In this document: positions 31,457 to 41,065 of the stretch, piece after piece | Position numbering within the stretch: position 1 is the stretch's first letter | Layout: each line of letters starts with the position of its first letter | Program-made: the position numbers and the translations under genes | The notes under the pieces: generated by a model | The model's database searches: none | Seen by the model: only the letters and a program-made list of their open reading frames with translations | Told to the model about the DNA's origin: nothing | DNA from: an uncultured Pseudomonadota bacterium | Lineage (GTDB): Bacteria; Pseudomonadota; Alphaproteobacteria; Rs-D84 | Assembly: GCA_902787305.1 (NCBI GenBank) | Contig: CADAFS010000010.1 | Coordinates: forward strand, 1 to 42,146 | DNA length: 42,146 nt | Reading direction: 5' to 3'

Positions 31457-31789
31457 TTATGCGTTTGTGGTTAAATCTAATTTCGCATCCGCCGGCAACG
31501 ACACATACGCCTTTTTAACCGTGCGCTGTGTTCCCGTGCCACGACCGCGGAAATGTTTAACCTTGCCCTTGGCAACGACAATGTTCACCTTGCTTGGTTT
31601 CACATTGTAAATTGCCTGAATCGCACGTGCTACATCTTCTTTGGTTGCACGCACATCAACTTCAAAGGCAATTGCATTGCCTTCGGACAACTGAACCGCC
31701 TTTTCCGAAACAATCGGACGACGAAGTATATCATAAACACCGGCTGTCACAACGGACTTTTTTTCTGCCTGAACTTTTTTTTCTGCCAT
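31457..31789 (-). CDS. rplW: 50S ribosomal protein L23
   Basis: 110 residues. I use the ATG at 31789 (AGAGGT upstream), giving MAEKKVQAEKK. An in-frame ATG at 31822 overlapping the rplD stop would add 11 residues and could allow coupled translation. Signature: YDILRRPIVSEKAVQLSE, YNVKPSKVNIVVAKGK and KHFRGRGTGTQRTVKKAYV. L23 is the docking site for trigger factor and SRP at the tunnel exit. Confidence 0.95.
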   Translation of the reverse strand: MAEKKVQAEKKSVVTAGVYDILRRPIVSEKAVQLSEGNAIAFEVDVRATKEDVARAIQAIYNVKPSKVNIVVAKGKVKHFRGRGTGTQRTVKKAYVSLPADAKLDLTTNA

Positions 31790-31821
31790 ATCTATAACCT
31801 CTTTTGTCAAACCGATTGCCA

Positions 31822-32445
31822 TTATGCCCCAAGGCGTTTTTCTATCGCTTTGACCGCATCCGCCGTCAAAACCAATTTATCATGTTTCAAAATATCCAAC
31901 ACATTCAACCCAACGGTCGGCAAAACATCAACATTGTTGATATTCGCCGCGGATTTTTTGAAATTTTCATCCAACGCATCCGCACCAACGAACAAAGCCG
32001 AAGAAATTTCCAACTTTTTCAATTGTTTCGCAAATGCCGCCGTTTTCACCGCCGACAATTTTTCAGAATCGACGATAACCAACGCATTATCTTTCGCCTT
32101 GGACGACAACGCCATTTTCAATCCCAAGCTACGGATCTTTTTCGGCAAATCAATGCTGTGGTCACGAACAACCGGTCCATGAACCACACCACCGCCACGC
32201 ATATGAACATTATAACGTTCACCTTGACGTGCGTTTCCAGTTTTCTTTTGCTTAAATGCCTTTTTACCACTGCCCGCGACATCAGAAACGGTTTTCACCG
32301 CATGCGTACCCGCGCGCGCCTTGGCCCGTTGCCATGTCACAACACGATGTAGCACATCCGCACGTGCATCCAAACCAAAAATAGAATCTTGCAATTCAAT
32401 CTTGCCGACCGTTTTGCCATCAAAATTTATAACATTTGCTTGCAT
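31822..32445 (-). CDS. rplD: 50S ribosomal protein L4
   Basis: 207 residues. L4 lines the exit tunnel and in enterobacteria represses the S10 operon. It has the extended loop with KTVSDVAGSGKKAFKQKKTGNARQG and the C-terminal VLPTVGLNVLDILKHDKLVLT block. It lies 15 bases after rplC. Confidence 0.97.
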   Translation of the reverse strand: MQANVINFDGKTVGKIELQDSIFGLDARADVLHRVVTWQRAKARAGTHAVKTVSDVAGSGKKAFKQKKTGNARQGERYNVHMRGGGVVHGPVVRDHSIDLPKKIRSLGLKMALSSKAKDNALVIVDSEKLSAVKTAAFAKQLKKLEISSALFVGADALDENFKKSAANINNVDVLPTVGLNVLDILKHDKLVLTADAVKAIEKRLGA

Positions 32446-32460
32446 ATTTGTTCACCTCTA

Positions 32461-33192
32461 TTACTCTGCAACAGATTCTGATTTGGTTTCTTCCGCTTTG
32501 GATTCTTCCGTCGCGGCCGCCTTTACTTCACATGTCGGAATTGGCAAATCTTTCTGTTCTTTTTTAATTGCGTCTGTGACCAAAACAAACGTTCCATTTG
32601 CACCCGGCACCGCGCCTTCGACAAAGATTAAATTATCCGCGTCATCCGTGCCAAAAACTTTCAAATTCTGAACTGTAACGGTTTCATTACCCATCTGACC
32701 AGACATCTTTTTACCCGGCAAAACACGACCCGGCCATTCACGCATACCCGTACCCCCCAGTGATCGATGCGCCTTTAACACACCATGGGTTGCTTCCTTA
32801 CCACCAAAGTTATGACGTTTCATCGCGCCTTGGAAACCTTTACCCTTGCTTGTCGCCTGAACATCAACAAATTGCCCCGTTACAAAGTGAGATGCAATCA
32901 TATTTGTTCCAACCGGAATCACACAGTCATCACTGCAACGAAATTCCACAATTTTGCGATACGGTTTCACACCGGCCTTTTCGGCAGCCACCGCCTGAGG
33001 TTTCGCGACATGTTTCGCCTTGGCCTCACGCATACCTAAAACATTTGCGACATAACCATTTTTTTCGACCGTCCGATTACCAATAACCGTGCAATCTCCA
33101 ACGGACAAAACCGTCACCGCATGCGCAACGCCCGCATCATCATACAGACGCGTCATACCCATTTTTGTTGTAATCAACCCACTACGTTTCAT
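32461..33192 (-). CDS. rplC: 50S ribosomal protein L3 with acidic tail
   Basis: 243 residues. L3 initiates 50S assembly. Features: KRSGLITTKMGMTRLYDD, the loop KGKGFQGAMKRHNFGG (its Gln is the usual methylation site), and RSLGGTGMREWPGRVLPGKKMSGQMG. The last ~25 residues form a Glu/Ala/Ser-rich extension (EESKAEETKSE). Confidence 0.97.
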   Translation of the reverse strand: MKRSGLITTKMGMTRLYDDAGVAHAVTVLSVGDCTVIGNRTVEKNGYVANVLGMREAKAKHVAKPQAVAAEKAGVKPYRKIVEFRCSDDCVIPVGTNMIASHFVTGQFVDVQATSKGKGFQGAMKRHNFGGKEATHGVLKAHRSLGGTGMREWPGRVLPGKKMSGQMGNETVTVQNLKVFGTDDADNLIFVEGAVPGANGTFVLVTDAIKKEQKDLPIPTCEVKAAATEESKAEETKSESVAE

Positions 33193-33267
33193 TTTTTTGC
33201 CTTTTTTTCTGCCAGAGGTTAGAACATTGTTTTAAAAAGTCAACAAATATCTAACACTAACAACCCT

Positions 33268-33579
33268 TTATAATTTAATTTTCACATCAACGCCCGATGC
33301 CAAATCCAACTTCATCAGTGCATCAACTGTCTGAGGGGTTGGATTAACAATATCGACAACCGCCTTGTGATTGCGGATTTCGAATTGTTCACGCGATTTT
33401 TTATCAACGTGCGGCGAACGATTGACCGTGAATTTTTGAACCAATGTCGGCAAGCGAACAGGTCCAACGACATCTGCGCCCGTGCGCTTTGCAGTTTTGA
33501 CAATCTCGTCCACTGATTCCACTAAAACTCTATGGTCAAAAGCCGTCAATTTGATGCGAATCTTTGATGCTGGTACCAT
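33268..33579 (-). CDS. rpsJ: 30S ribosomal protein S10
   Basis: 103 residues from the ATG at 33579, matching the family length; upstream frame extension is not S10-like. It shows [43 protein letters not shown] and the C-terminal VDVKIKL. S10 also works as NusE in antitermination. It lies 80 bases after tuf; that gap carries a strong hairpin without a T-run. Confidence 0.97.
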   Translation of the reverse strand: MVPASKIRIKLTAFDHRVLVESVDEIVKTAKRTGADVVGPVRLPTLVQKFTVNRSPHVDKKSREQFEIRNHKAVVDIVNPTPQTVDALMKLDLASGVDVKIKL

Positions 33580-33615
33580 TTTGCTTGTTTCCCTTATTTT
33601 GTCTATCTCTGTCGT

Positions 33616-33646
33616 TGGTCGCCCGGGCGATTTCCACGGGCGACCA
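33616..33646. other. Intercistronic hairpin between tuf and rpsJ
   Basis: A 10-bp perfect stem TGGTCGCCCG (33616-33625) with CGGGCGACCA (33637-33646) and an 11-base loop. On the minus strand no T-run follows, so it could be an RNA-processing or partial attenuation site between the str and S10 parts of the superoperon. Confidence 0.5.
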
Positions 33647-33659
33647 AACAACATCGTTA

Positions 33660-34847
33660 TTATTTAATAATCTTTGACACAACACCTGCGCCAACGGTAC
33701 GACCACCTTCGCGGATAGCGAAACGGCGACCTTCGTCCATTGCAATAGGTGCAATCAAAGCAACCGTGATACGAACGTTATCACCCGGCAAGACCATTTC
33801 TTTATCGGCCGGCAAAGTGATTGTTCCGGTTACGTCGGTTGTGCTAAAGAAGAACTGCGGGCGATAGTTGCTAAAGAACGCAGTATGACGTCCACCCTCT
33901 TCCTTGGTCAAGATATAAACTTCGGCTTCGAAATCTGTGTGCGGGGTAATAGAACCCGGTTTGCAGATAATCTGACCACGTTCCACATCTTCCTTCTTGG
34001 TTCCACGCAACAACAAACCAATGTTATCGCCGGCTTCACCTTGATCCAACAATTTGCGGAACATTTCAACACCAGTGACGGTTGTTTTCTGTGTCGGACG
34101 CAAACCAACGATTTCGCATTCGTCACCAACCTTGATAACACCGGCTTCGACACGACCTGTAACCACGGTTCCACGACCAGTGATGCTGAACACGTCTTCG
34201 ATTGGCATCAAGAACGGTTTATCAACCGGACGTTCCGGCATCGGGATGTATTCATCGCACGCCTTTAACAAAGCGTCAATGGATTCCTTGCCCAAACCGT
34301 CGTTTTTGCCTTCCAATGCGGAAATCGCAGACCCACGGATAATCGGTGCATTTTCACCATCGAAACCGTTTGCAGACAACAATTCGCGAATTTCCATTTC
34401 AACCAATTCCAACAATTCCGGATCATTGGCCAAATCGCACTTGTTCAAATAAACGACAATTTTCGGAATACCAACCTGACGTGCCAACAAGATGTGTTCA
34501 CGTGTTTGTGGCATCGGACCATCGGTTGCCGCAACGACCAAAATCGCACCGTCCATTTGCGCCGCACCGGTAATCATGTTTTTAACATAGTCCGCGTGTC
34601 CCGGGCAGTCAACGTGTGCATAGTGACGTGACGCGGTTTCGTATTCAACGTGCGCGGTGTTAATTGTTATACCACGTGCCTTTTCTTCCGGCGCGCTATC
34701 GATTTCATTGACACCTTTTTGTGCATCGGCACCAACACCATAATAGTGCACAATTGCGGCGGTCAATGTCGTTTTACCGTGGTCAACGTGACCAATTGTC
34801 CCGATATTGACATGCGGCTTACTTCTTACATACTTTTCTTTTGCCAT
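33660..34847 (-). CDS. tuf: Elongation factor Tu
   Basis: 395 residues. GTPase delivering aminoacyl-tRNA to the A site. G motifs: GHVDHGKT (about 19-26), DCPGH (about 81-85), NKCD (about 136-139). Domain 2 and 3 blocks include [15 protein letters not shown] and the end [17 protein letters not shown]. The AAGGAG site precedes the ATG. It has a 95-base gap after fusA holding a possible separate promoter, as expected for a highly expressed gene. This is the only tuf copy in the window. Confidence 0.98.
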   Translation of the reverse strand: MAKEKYVRSKPHVNIGTIGHVDHGKTTLTAAIVHYYGVGADAQKGVNEIDSAPEEKARGITINTAHVEYETASRHYAHVDCPGHADYVKNMITGAAQMDGAILVVAATDGPMPQTREHILLARQVGIPKIVVYLNKCDLANDPELLELVEMEIRELLSANGFDGENAPIIRGSAISALEGKNDGLGKESIDALLKACDEYIPMPERPVDKPFLMPIEDVFSITGRGTVVTGRVEAGVIKVGDECEIVGLRPTQKTTVTGVEMFRKLLDQGEAGDNIGLLLRGTKKEDVERGQIICKPGSITPHTDFEAEVYILTKEEGGRHTAFFSNYRPQFFFSTTDVTGTITLPADKEMVLPGDNVRITVALIAPIAMDEGRRFAIREGGRTVGAGVVSKIIK

Positions 34848-34906
34848 GGTTTTCTCCTTGGGCTTTGGTTAATTTAGTTTGTTTTTCTTTTGACATCCGA
34901 AATCTG

Positions 34907-34934
34907 ATACTACATCAAAAAAATCAAATGTCTA
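34907..34934 (-). promoter_or_regulatory. Possible internal promoter for tuf
   Basis: Minus strand in the fusA-tuf gap: TAGACA (34934-34929), spacer 16, TAGTAT (34912-34907). The leader would be about 50-60 bases before the AAGGAG site of tuf. Confidence 0.45.
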
Positions 34935-34942
34935 AACTTTTT

Positions 34943-37024
34943 TTACTTTGTCAGCTTTTTTATAACCTCATCTGCGACATTTTGCGGAACTTCGTCATAG
35001 TGCGACAATTCCATATACGGATTTGCACGCCCTTGGGACAAAGAACGCAGTGTCTTGACATAGCCGAACAAATTCGCCAGTGGAACGTATGCCGAAATCA
35101 CCTGATTTCCGAACTGGGTTTCGATACCATTGATTTGTCCACGACGGCTGTTCAAGTCACCAATGATGTCACCGACATATTCTTCCGGCGTATTGACCGA
35201 AAGTTTCATAATCGGTTCCAACAATTTCGGCGACGCCTTTTTCATTGCTTCGCGGAAGCAGGCGCGCGCCGCAATTTCAAAGCAAAGCACATTAGAATCG
35301 ACCTCATGATACTTACCGTCAACCAATGTTGCCTTGAAATCCACAGTAGGATAGCCAATCAGAACACCGGTCTGTTGCGCTATCTTTAATCCTTTCTCAA
35401 CCCCGGGGATGTATTCTTTTGGAATCGCACCACCGACAATCTTGTTTTCAAATTCATACCCCTTGCCCGGTTCCAACGGTTCAAATTCGATTTTAACCTG
35501 GGCATACTGACCCGAACCACCGGATTGTTTTTTATGTGTATATTCTTCGGTCACCGGTTTGCGGAATGTTTCACGATATGCAATACGCGGTTCACCAACA
35601 TTTACATCAACCTTAAATTCACGCAACAAACGGTCAACCAAAATTTCAAGGTGCAATTCACCGACACCCGCCAAAATCGTTTGACCCGATTCTTCATCAA
35701 CCGACACGCGGAAAGACGGGTCTTCTTTGGCCAACGCCTGAAGTCCCAATGACATTTTTTCAATGTCCGCCTTGGTCTTTGGTTCAACCGCAATAGAAAT
35801 AACCGGTTCCGGAACATGGATATTTTCCAAAATAATCGGATTATTTTCATCGCACAGCGTATCACCGGTAATTGTTTCCTTCATACCGACCAAGGTGATA
35901 ATGTCACCGGCCGATGCCTCTTTGATTTCTTCGCGTTGATTGGAATGCATAAGCAACATACGCCCCACACGTTCGCGTTTATCACGATTCGAATTATAGA
36001 TATAAGAACCCGATGTCAATTTACCCGAATAAATACGGATAAACATCAAATTTCCAACAAACGGATCATTTGCAACCTTGAACGCCAACGCACTAAACGG
36101 TTCTTTTGGATCCGGATGGCGTTCCGTAACGGTTTCTTTGTCCATCTTGGTTCCCTTAATCGCCGGAACATCGAGTGGTGACGGCAAGTAATCAACAATC
36201 GCATCCAATAACGGTTGAATACCCTTGTTTTTAAACGAAGACCCACATGTAACCAAAACAAAGTTCTGCCCAATAACACCCTTGCGCAATAATTTCCGCA
36301 ATGTTTCGGTATCCGGGATTTTACCGTCCATATATTCTTCCATAACGGTATCATCTAATGTCACAACTTCTTCAATCAATTTGTTGTGCAATTCTTCGGC
36401 TTTGGCCTTTAATTCTTCGGGAATTTCAATTGTGATCGGATGGGAACCTGTTTCATCTTCCCAAATCAAGCCCTTCATTTCAAGGACATCAACAACACCC
36501 TTGAAATCCGCCTCTGCCCCGATTGGGAAATTCAAAACAACCGGATTCGCGCCCAAACGTTCACGGAACATTTCAACACAACGGAAGAAATTCGCCCCAA
36601 CGCGGTCCATCTTGTTCACAAAACAAATACGCGGAACATTATAGCGGTCGGCCTGGCGCCAAACGGTTTCAGATTGTGGTTGCACACCGGACACCGATTC
36701 GAAAACCGCAACCGCGCCGTCCAAAACACGCAATGAACGTTCCACTTCCATTGTAAAGTCCACGTGCCCCGGGGTATCAATCAAATTGATACGATGGTCG
36801 CGCCAGAAACATGTCGTTGCCGCCGAAGTAATTGTAATACCACGTTCTTGTTCTTGTTCCATCCAATCCATTGTCGCGGCGCCGTCATGCACTTCGCCAA
36901 TTTTATATGTTTTCCCGGTATAGAACAAAATACGTTCCGAAGTTGTGGTTTTACCGGCATCGATGTGTGCCATAATGCCGATATTTCTATACATATGTAA
37001 TGGTGCGGTTTTACCAACAGACAT
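34943..37024 (-). CDS. fusA: Elongation factor G
   Basis: 693 residues, normal length. GTPase for ribosomal translocation. G motifs: AHIDAGKTT (about 18-26), DTPGHVDF (about 81-88), NKMDR (about 135-139). Domain IV shows [23 protein letters not shown]-type sequence and the C-terminus [17 protein letters not shown] is standard. It follows rpsG by 21 bases, the classic str order. Confidence 0.98.
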   Translation of the reverse strand: MSVGKTAPLHMYRNIGIMAHIDAGKTTTSERILFYTGKTYKIGEVHDGAATMDWMEQEQERGITITSAATTCFWRDHRINLIDTPGHVDFTMEVERSLRVLDGAVAVFESVSGVQPQSETVWRQADRYNVPRICFVNKMDRVGANFFRCVEMFRERLGANPVVLNFPIGAEADFKGVVDVLEMKGLIWEDETGSHPITIEIPEELKAKAEELHNKLIEEVVTLDDTVMEEYMDGKIPDTETLRKLLRKGVIGQNFVLVTCGSSFKNKGIQPLLDAIVDYLPSPLDVPAIKGTKMDKETVTERHPDPKEPFSALAFKVANDPFVGNLMFIRIYSGKLTSGSYIYNSNRDKRERVGRMLLMHSNQREEIKEASAGDIITLVGMKETITGDTLCDENNPIILENIHVPEPVISIAVEPKTKADIEKMSLGLQALAKEDPSFRVSVDEESGQTILAGVGELHLEILVDRLLREFKVDVNVGEPRIAYRETFRKPVTEEYTHKKQSGGSGQYAQVKIEFEPLEPGKGYEFENKIVGGAIPKEYIPGVEKGLKIAQQTGVLIGYPTVDFKATLVDGKYHEVDSNVLCFEIAARACFREAMKKASPKLLEPIMKLSVNTPEEYVGDIIGDLNSRRGQINGIETQFGNQVISAYVPLANLFGYVKTLRSLSQGRANPYMELSHYDEVPQNVADEVIKKLTK

Positions 37025-37045
37025 TTTCTTTCCTTTTCTTTTATA

Positions 37046-37522
<477 letters not shown>

Positions 37523-37586
37523 TTATTCCTTTTTATTTCTTCACCCAGAGAACCCCGGATTACTCATACGAATTTTCCGCATGTTA

Positions 37587-37958
37587 TTATTTTGCTTTCT
37601 TTGCACCATACAAAGAACGACCTTGTTTTCTGCTCTCCACGCCCTTGGTATCCAACACACCACGAATGATGTGATATTTCACACCGGGCAAGTCCTTTAC
37701 ACGGCCGCCACGAATCATGACGACACTGTGTTCCTGTAAATTATGACCTTCGCCAGGGATATACGCGGTAACTTCGCGTCCATTGGCAAGTTTAACACGT
37801 GCAACCTTACGTTGCGCAGAGTTAGGTTTTTTTGGTGTGGTTGTATAAACACGTGTGCACACACCGCGTTTTTGTGGATTTTCCAACATATCAGGTGCCG
37901 TAGATTTCACAACGACCTTTTTACGTGGTTTCCGAATCAATTGATTTACAGTTGGCAT
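37587..37958 (-). CDS. rpsL: 30S ribosomal protein S12
   Basis: 123 residues, first gene of the superoperon. S12 is a decoding-centre protein. The segment [10 protein letters not shown] carries the wild-type Lys associated with streptomycin sensitivity, and [12 protein letters not shown] carries the second Lys and the Asp usually methylthiolated by RimO. The short segment [14 protein letters not shown] before GVCTRVY deviates from the usual SPALxxxPQRRG. The leader from the promoter is about 145 bases long. Confidence 0.97.
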   Translation of the reverse strand: MPTVNQLIRKPRKKVVVKSTAPDMLENPQKRGVCTRVYTTTPKKPNSAQRKVARVKLANGREVTAYIPGEGHNLQEHSVVMIRGGRVKDLPGVKYHIIRGVLDTKGVESRKQGRSLYGAKKAK

Positions 37959-38109
37959 TCAAAATCTCTTTGTTATTTTTTTAACCTTTTTTCCACACAA
38001 AAACCCGCATCAGACTTATTTTGAACGGCGCGACCGCAATTATAAATCTGCCAAAATACGGCGTTTTTCTGTAATTTTCACTTTCCTTTATTACACAGAA
38101 AGCGTCAAT

Positions 38110-38138
38110 ACTATAACCCCGAACCCACCGGTTGTCAA
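38110..38138 (-). promoter_or_regulatory. Main promoter of the ribosomal superoperon
   Basis: Minus strand: consensus TTGACA (38138-38133), spacer 17, TATAGT (38115-38110). It is the best promoter in the fba-rpsL gap, with a start near 38103 and a leader of about 145 bases to the rpsL ATG. The rest of 37959-38257 contains only this promoter and the fba leader. Confidence 0.8.
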
Positions 38139-38257
38139 GGAATTTTGATAAAAAAGTTAGTAAAACCGACGGCATCACTAAACATGCACAAAATTGATTC
38201 AAAAACATCTTGCATAAAAACAAAATCTGCTCTACCGTTTATGGCGAGGGAACTTTC

Positions 38258-39202
38258 ATGTTTTACGAAAAATTCGGTCTTGTGAATACGGCGGAAATGT
38301 TCGCACACGCGATGGCGCATCGGTACGCAATCGGCGCGTTTAATTTCTATAATATGGAGACATTGGTCGCGATATCGGCCGCGGCGCGCGAAACAAATTC
38401 CCCGATTATATTGGCCGTATCCGAATCGGCATTGGAATACATGGGTGACAATATGCTAATGTCGATGATTTCCGGGCTAAAATTGTCCCCATATGAAAGT
38501 GTTGCGCTGCACCTTGATCACGGACATTCGTTTGAATCATGCGCCCACGCGATTGACATCGGTTTTTCAAGCGTCATGATTGACGCAAGCAACCTGCCGT
38601 TTGCAGAAAACATTGCACTTTCCGCGCGCGTCGCACAGTACGCACACGCCCACGATGTCACAACCGAGGCGGAACTTGGCATCATCGGCGGCCACGAAGA
38701 TAAAAATACGCATGCTGCAAATCAACTTTACACCAACCCAAATGACGCAATTGAATTTGTTGCACGCACAAATGTCGATTCGCTTGCCATCGCAATTGGC
38801 ACATCACACGGTGCGTATAAACGCCGGTCCGATTCGGAACAATTGCGATTCGATATCCTGGGCGAAATTGCGCATCGGTTACCGAATTTTCCGCTGGTCC
38901 TGCATGGCGCATCAAGTGTTCCAAAATTATTGGTCGATACAATAAATGAAAACGGTGGCAACCTGAACACGGCGCGTGGCATTCCAACCGACCAATTACG
39001 CCAGGCGATTTTGATGGGCATTTGCAAAATAAATGTGGACACCGATTCGCGCCTTGCGTTCACCGCCGGCGTACGTTTGGAAATGTCCGAAAACCCAAAT
39101 GAATTTAATCCACGTAAATATCTGGGCCTTGGGACCAGCGCTGTTTATGAAAATACAATCAATGAAATTACAAACATTATGGATTCCGCAAACAGATTGT
39201 AA
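38258..39202 (+). CDS. fba: Class II fructose-bisphosphate aldolase family protein
   Basis: 314 residues from the ATG at 38258, which follows GAGGGAAC; the ORF extends upstream to 38210 without family similarity. Class II aldolases cleave fructose 1,6-bisphosphate with a metal ion. Zinc and substrate motifs are visible: AIGAFNFYNMETL near the start, LHLDHGHSFE (H and D of the metal site, about 84-93), EAELGIIGGHED (about 129-140), IGTSHGAYK (about 178-186), PLVLHGASSVP (about 211-221) and INVDTDSRLAF near 254-264. Related enzymes act on tagatose bisphosphate, so the substrate is likely but not certain. Divergent from the rpsL operon, convergent with efp. Confidence 0.88.
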   Translation: MFYEKFGLVNTAEMFAHAMAHRYAIGAFNFYNMETLVAISAAARETNSPIILAVSESALEYMGDNMLMSMISGLKLSPYESVALHLDHGHSFESCAHAIDIGFSSVMIDASNLPFAENIALSARVAQYAHAHDVTTEAELGIIGGHEDKNTHAANQLYTNPNDAIEFVARTNVDSLAIAIGTSHGAYKRRSDSEQLRFDILGEIAHRLPNFPLVLHGASSVPKLLVDTINENGGNLNTARGIPTDQLRQAILMGICKINVDTDSRLAFTAGVRLEMSENPNEFNPRKYLGLGTSAVYENTINEITNIMDSANRL

Positions 39203-39245
39203 TTAGGTAATCAGCAATAAATATCAAAACGAACCGTATACGTCA

Positions 39246-39269
39246 AAATCCGCCATATAGGCGGATTTC
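39246..39269 (+). terminator. Hairpin after fba
   Basis: AAAATCCGCC, loop ATAT, GGCGGATTT, about 45 bases after the fba stop. Only a weak T-tract follows. It may work with the larger palindrome at 39301-39401. Confidence 0.5.
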
Positions 39270-39300
39270 GACTAATCACTTACACCTATCTACTATAAAA

Positions 39301-39401
39301 ATAAATTAGAATAATGCAGATGCGGGTTTTGACAACGGCGAAGTGTAGTTAAACCTACATAAGACGTTGCCAAAACCCGCAGATGTGTTGTTATAATTTA
39401 T
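39301..39401. repeat. 101-bp imperfect palindrome between fba and efp
   Basis: Arms 39301-39337 and 39365-39401 are 37 bases each and match as inverted repeats at about 29-30 positions, with a perfect GCGGGTTTTG core. A small TGTAG/CTACA stem sits in the loop. The right arm includes the efp stop codon. The AT-rich outer ends would give U-tracts in both directions, so it may be a bidirectional terminator or a MITE-like element. Confidence 0.7.
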
Positions 39402-39967
39402 TTTGCCCTCTCGACATACTCTAACGTTTCCGTATTCACGACAATCTTTTCGCCCTGCTCTATGAATACAGGAACCTGAACGCGAACGCCATTATCCAAA
39501 ATTGCCGGCTTGCCGCCACTGCCTGTTGCGGTTTGACCCTTTAACGCCGGTTCGGTTTCTTCGACCGTCGCGATTACGGTCTTTGGCAAACTCATCGACA
39601 CGGGTTGACCTTCGACAAAATTGGTTTTCACGGTCATTTCCGGCGCAAGGAATTTAACCTGTTCCCCAAGCGCATCAAGCGGCATTGTAAATTGCTCGTA
39701 ATCATTCAGATTCATGAAATACGCATCTGTTCCATCGGAATACAGATATTGACATTCCACATCTTCGACCATCAACTTTTCAACCTTGTCTTCGGCGCGC
39801 CAACGGTCACCGCCCTTGTTCCCCGTATCAATATCGCGCAGGTCCGCCTGAACAAACGCGCCACCTTTGCCCGGTTTAACCTTGGTAATTGATGTCACGG
39901 TATACCGCCGGCCATTGTGGGAAATAACCCAACCAACCCGCATATCATTTGCTGTCACAGATGCCAT
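39398..39967 (-). CDS. efp: Elongation factor P
   Basis: 189 residues. EF-P rescues ribosomes stalled on polyproline stretches, relevant here because several neighbours have Pro-rich segments (the PT linker of the 819-residue protein and the stalk protein). The modification loop reads KPGKGGAF with Lys34 in the position lysylated by EpmA in enterobacteria. The C-terminal OB domain ends RVQVPVFIEQGEKIVVNTETLEYVERA. The ATG at 39967 follows AAGGAATT. A TTGCGT/TATTAT promoter lies upstream. Confidence 0.97.
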   Translation of the reverse strand: MASVTANDMRVGWVISHNGRRYTVTSITKVKPGKGGAFVQADLRDIDTGNKGGDRWRAEDKVEKLMVEDVECQYLYSDGTDAYFMNLNDYEQFTMPLDALGEQVKFLAPEMTVKTNFVEGQPVSMSLPKTVIATVEETEPALKGQTATGSGGKPAILDNGVRVQVPVFIEQGEKIVVNTETLEYVERAK

Positions 39968-40000
39968 TTTTAATTCCTTTGGTTTAATTTAACGCGACAA

Positions 40001-40029
40001 ATAATAAAAGAATTATATAAAAAACGCAA
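40001..40029 (-). promoter_or_regulatory. Promoter of efp
   Basis: Minus strand: TTGCGT (40029-40024), spacer 17, TATTAT (40006-40001), giving a leader of about 25-30 bases. Confidence 0.5.
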
Positions 40030-40077
40030 GTTTTTTTGATTAAATTGTTAATGCCCTATTAAACCGATATACTCAAA

Positions 40078-40148
40078 ATTCCAGATAATCGTCACACCGC
40101 CGAAGGGCGGTGCCCAGGCATCGCGACAGCGATGACTTGCTCCGCAGG
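40078..40148. repeat. Family C repeat, copy 2
   Basis: A 71-bp unit matching 20590-20660 with about five differences (hairpins CACCGCcgaaggGCGGTG and CATCGCgacaGCGATG). It lies between efp and the barrel protein gene. Confidence 0.75.
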
Positions 40149-40151
40149 AGA

Positions 40152-40176
40152 TTTTTTATCGCTTTGCGATAAAAAA
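40152..40176. terminator. Terminator of the barrel protein gene
   Basis: TTTTTTATCGC, loop TTT, GCGATAAAAAA: a symmetric hairpin with T-runs on both strands, about 20 bases beyond the stop at 40195. Confidence 0.75.
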
Positions 40177-40194
40177 CATAAATGTCTGCTTTGA

Positions 40195-40977
40195 TTAAAA
40201 ACGATACATCAATCCCAACTTTACAATCGGAAAGTATTTAACCTTGTCCGCTTCGCGCTGCGCATCGCGCAGTGCGTCTTGTTTATCCTGTTCCAATTCA
40301 TCGGGGTCAACCAACGCCCAACCCGCACCGTCCCATTTAAATAAATCCCCATCCGGCACATCCAAACCAATCTTGGCAACCTTGCGTGTAAAGACAACGC
40401 CCGCATCAAAATAAATCTTGAACCCGGCAACAAGGCCCAAATCGAACCCCGTTCCAACATACGGCCCATCATATTTCCAATCCGCCATCGCCCGCGCATG
40501 AAACGCGCCGTCCGCATACCTATATCGATTATGCCCCAGGCCGAATTCGCCGTTTTCATCACCGCCCGCAACATGCGCCGTCGCATCAAATTTTCCGCCA
40601 TAGTATCCACCACTTAGTCGCCACCCACCAAGGAACCAAGTATTACCAAACGGGTAAAAATCCAACATTCCGCCGAAATGTTTCGCCTCTATCTCTGCGC
40701 CATTGACCGATATGGAATCACCGATTTTTATGTTCCGGTCGTCCACCAAATGATTGATTGCCGAATTTATCCCCGAACGCACAATTTTCGTCCCGGCAAA
40801 GTCAATTCGATATCCCAACCTTTTACCCCAAAACGATTCGGCATTTTTATTCACATACCCCGTAAAGGCGTTAAGCCCCGTTGTCGCGGAAAGCCCGACC
40901 CCGAACTGTGTTCCCGTCGGATACGCATACGCACCCAATGGCACAACGCACAAAAAAATTTTAAAAAATTTCAGCAA
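40195..40977 (-). CDS. Probable outer-membrane beta-barrel protein
   Basis: 260 residues from a TTG start at 40977 preceded by AAAGGA. The signal peptide ends near LGAYAYP. The mature part alternates aromatic and polar residues in barrel-like strands (QFGVGLSATTGLNAFTGYV, WRLSGGYYGGKFDATAHVAG, VGTGFDLGLVAGFKIYFDAG) and ends in VKLGLMYRF, the terminal aromatic typical of BAM substrates. A charged helix (ELEQDKQDALRDAQREADK, about 230-248) precedes the last strand. No specific family is recognised; similar small barrels are often annotated as outer-membrane or porin-like proteins of unknown cargo. Confidence 0.7.
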   Translation of the reverse strand: MLKFFKIFLCVVPLGAYAYPTGTQFGVGLSATTGLNAFTGYVNKNAESFWGKRLGYRIDFAGTKIVRSGINSAINHLVDDRNIKIGDSISVNGAEIEAKHFGGMLDFYPFGNTWFLGGWRLSGGYYGGKFDATAHVAGGDENGEFGLGHNRYRYADGAFHARAMADWKYDGPYVGTGFDLGLVAGFKIYFDAGVVFTRKVAKIGLDVPDGDLFKWDGAGWALVDPDELEQDKQDALRDAQREADKVKYFPIVKLGLMYRF

Positions 40978-41000
40978 CGAAAAAAATTCCTTTCATAATA

Positions 41001-41029
41001 AAAATAAAATAATCCCAAAAAAATATCAA
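41001..41029 (-). promoter_or_regulatory. Promoter of the barrel protein gene
   Basis: Minus strand: TTGATA (41029-41024), spacer 17, TATTTT (41006-41001), just upstream of the TTG start at 40977. Confidence 0.5.
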
Positions 41030-41065
41030 CACCAAATTTCATTGCCAATGTGGACAACCAGGGAA

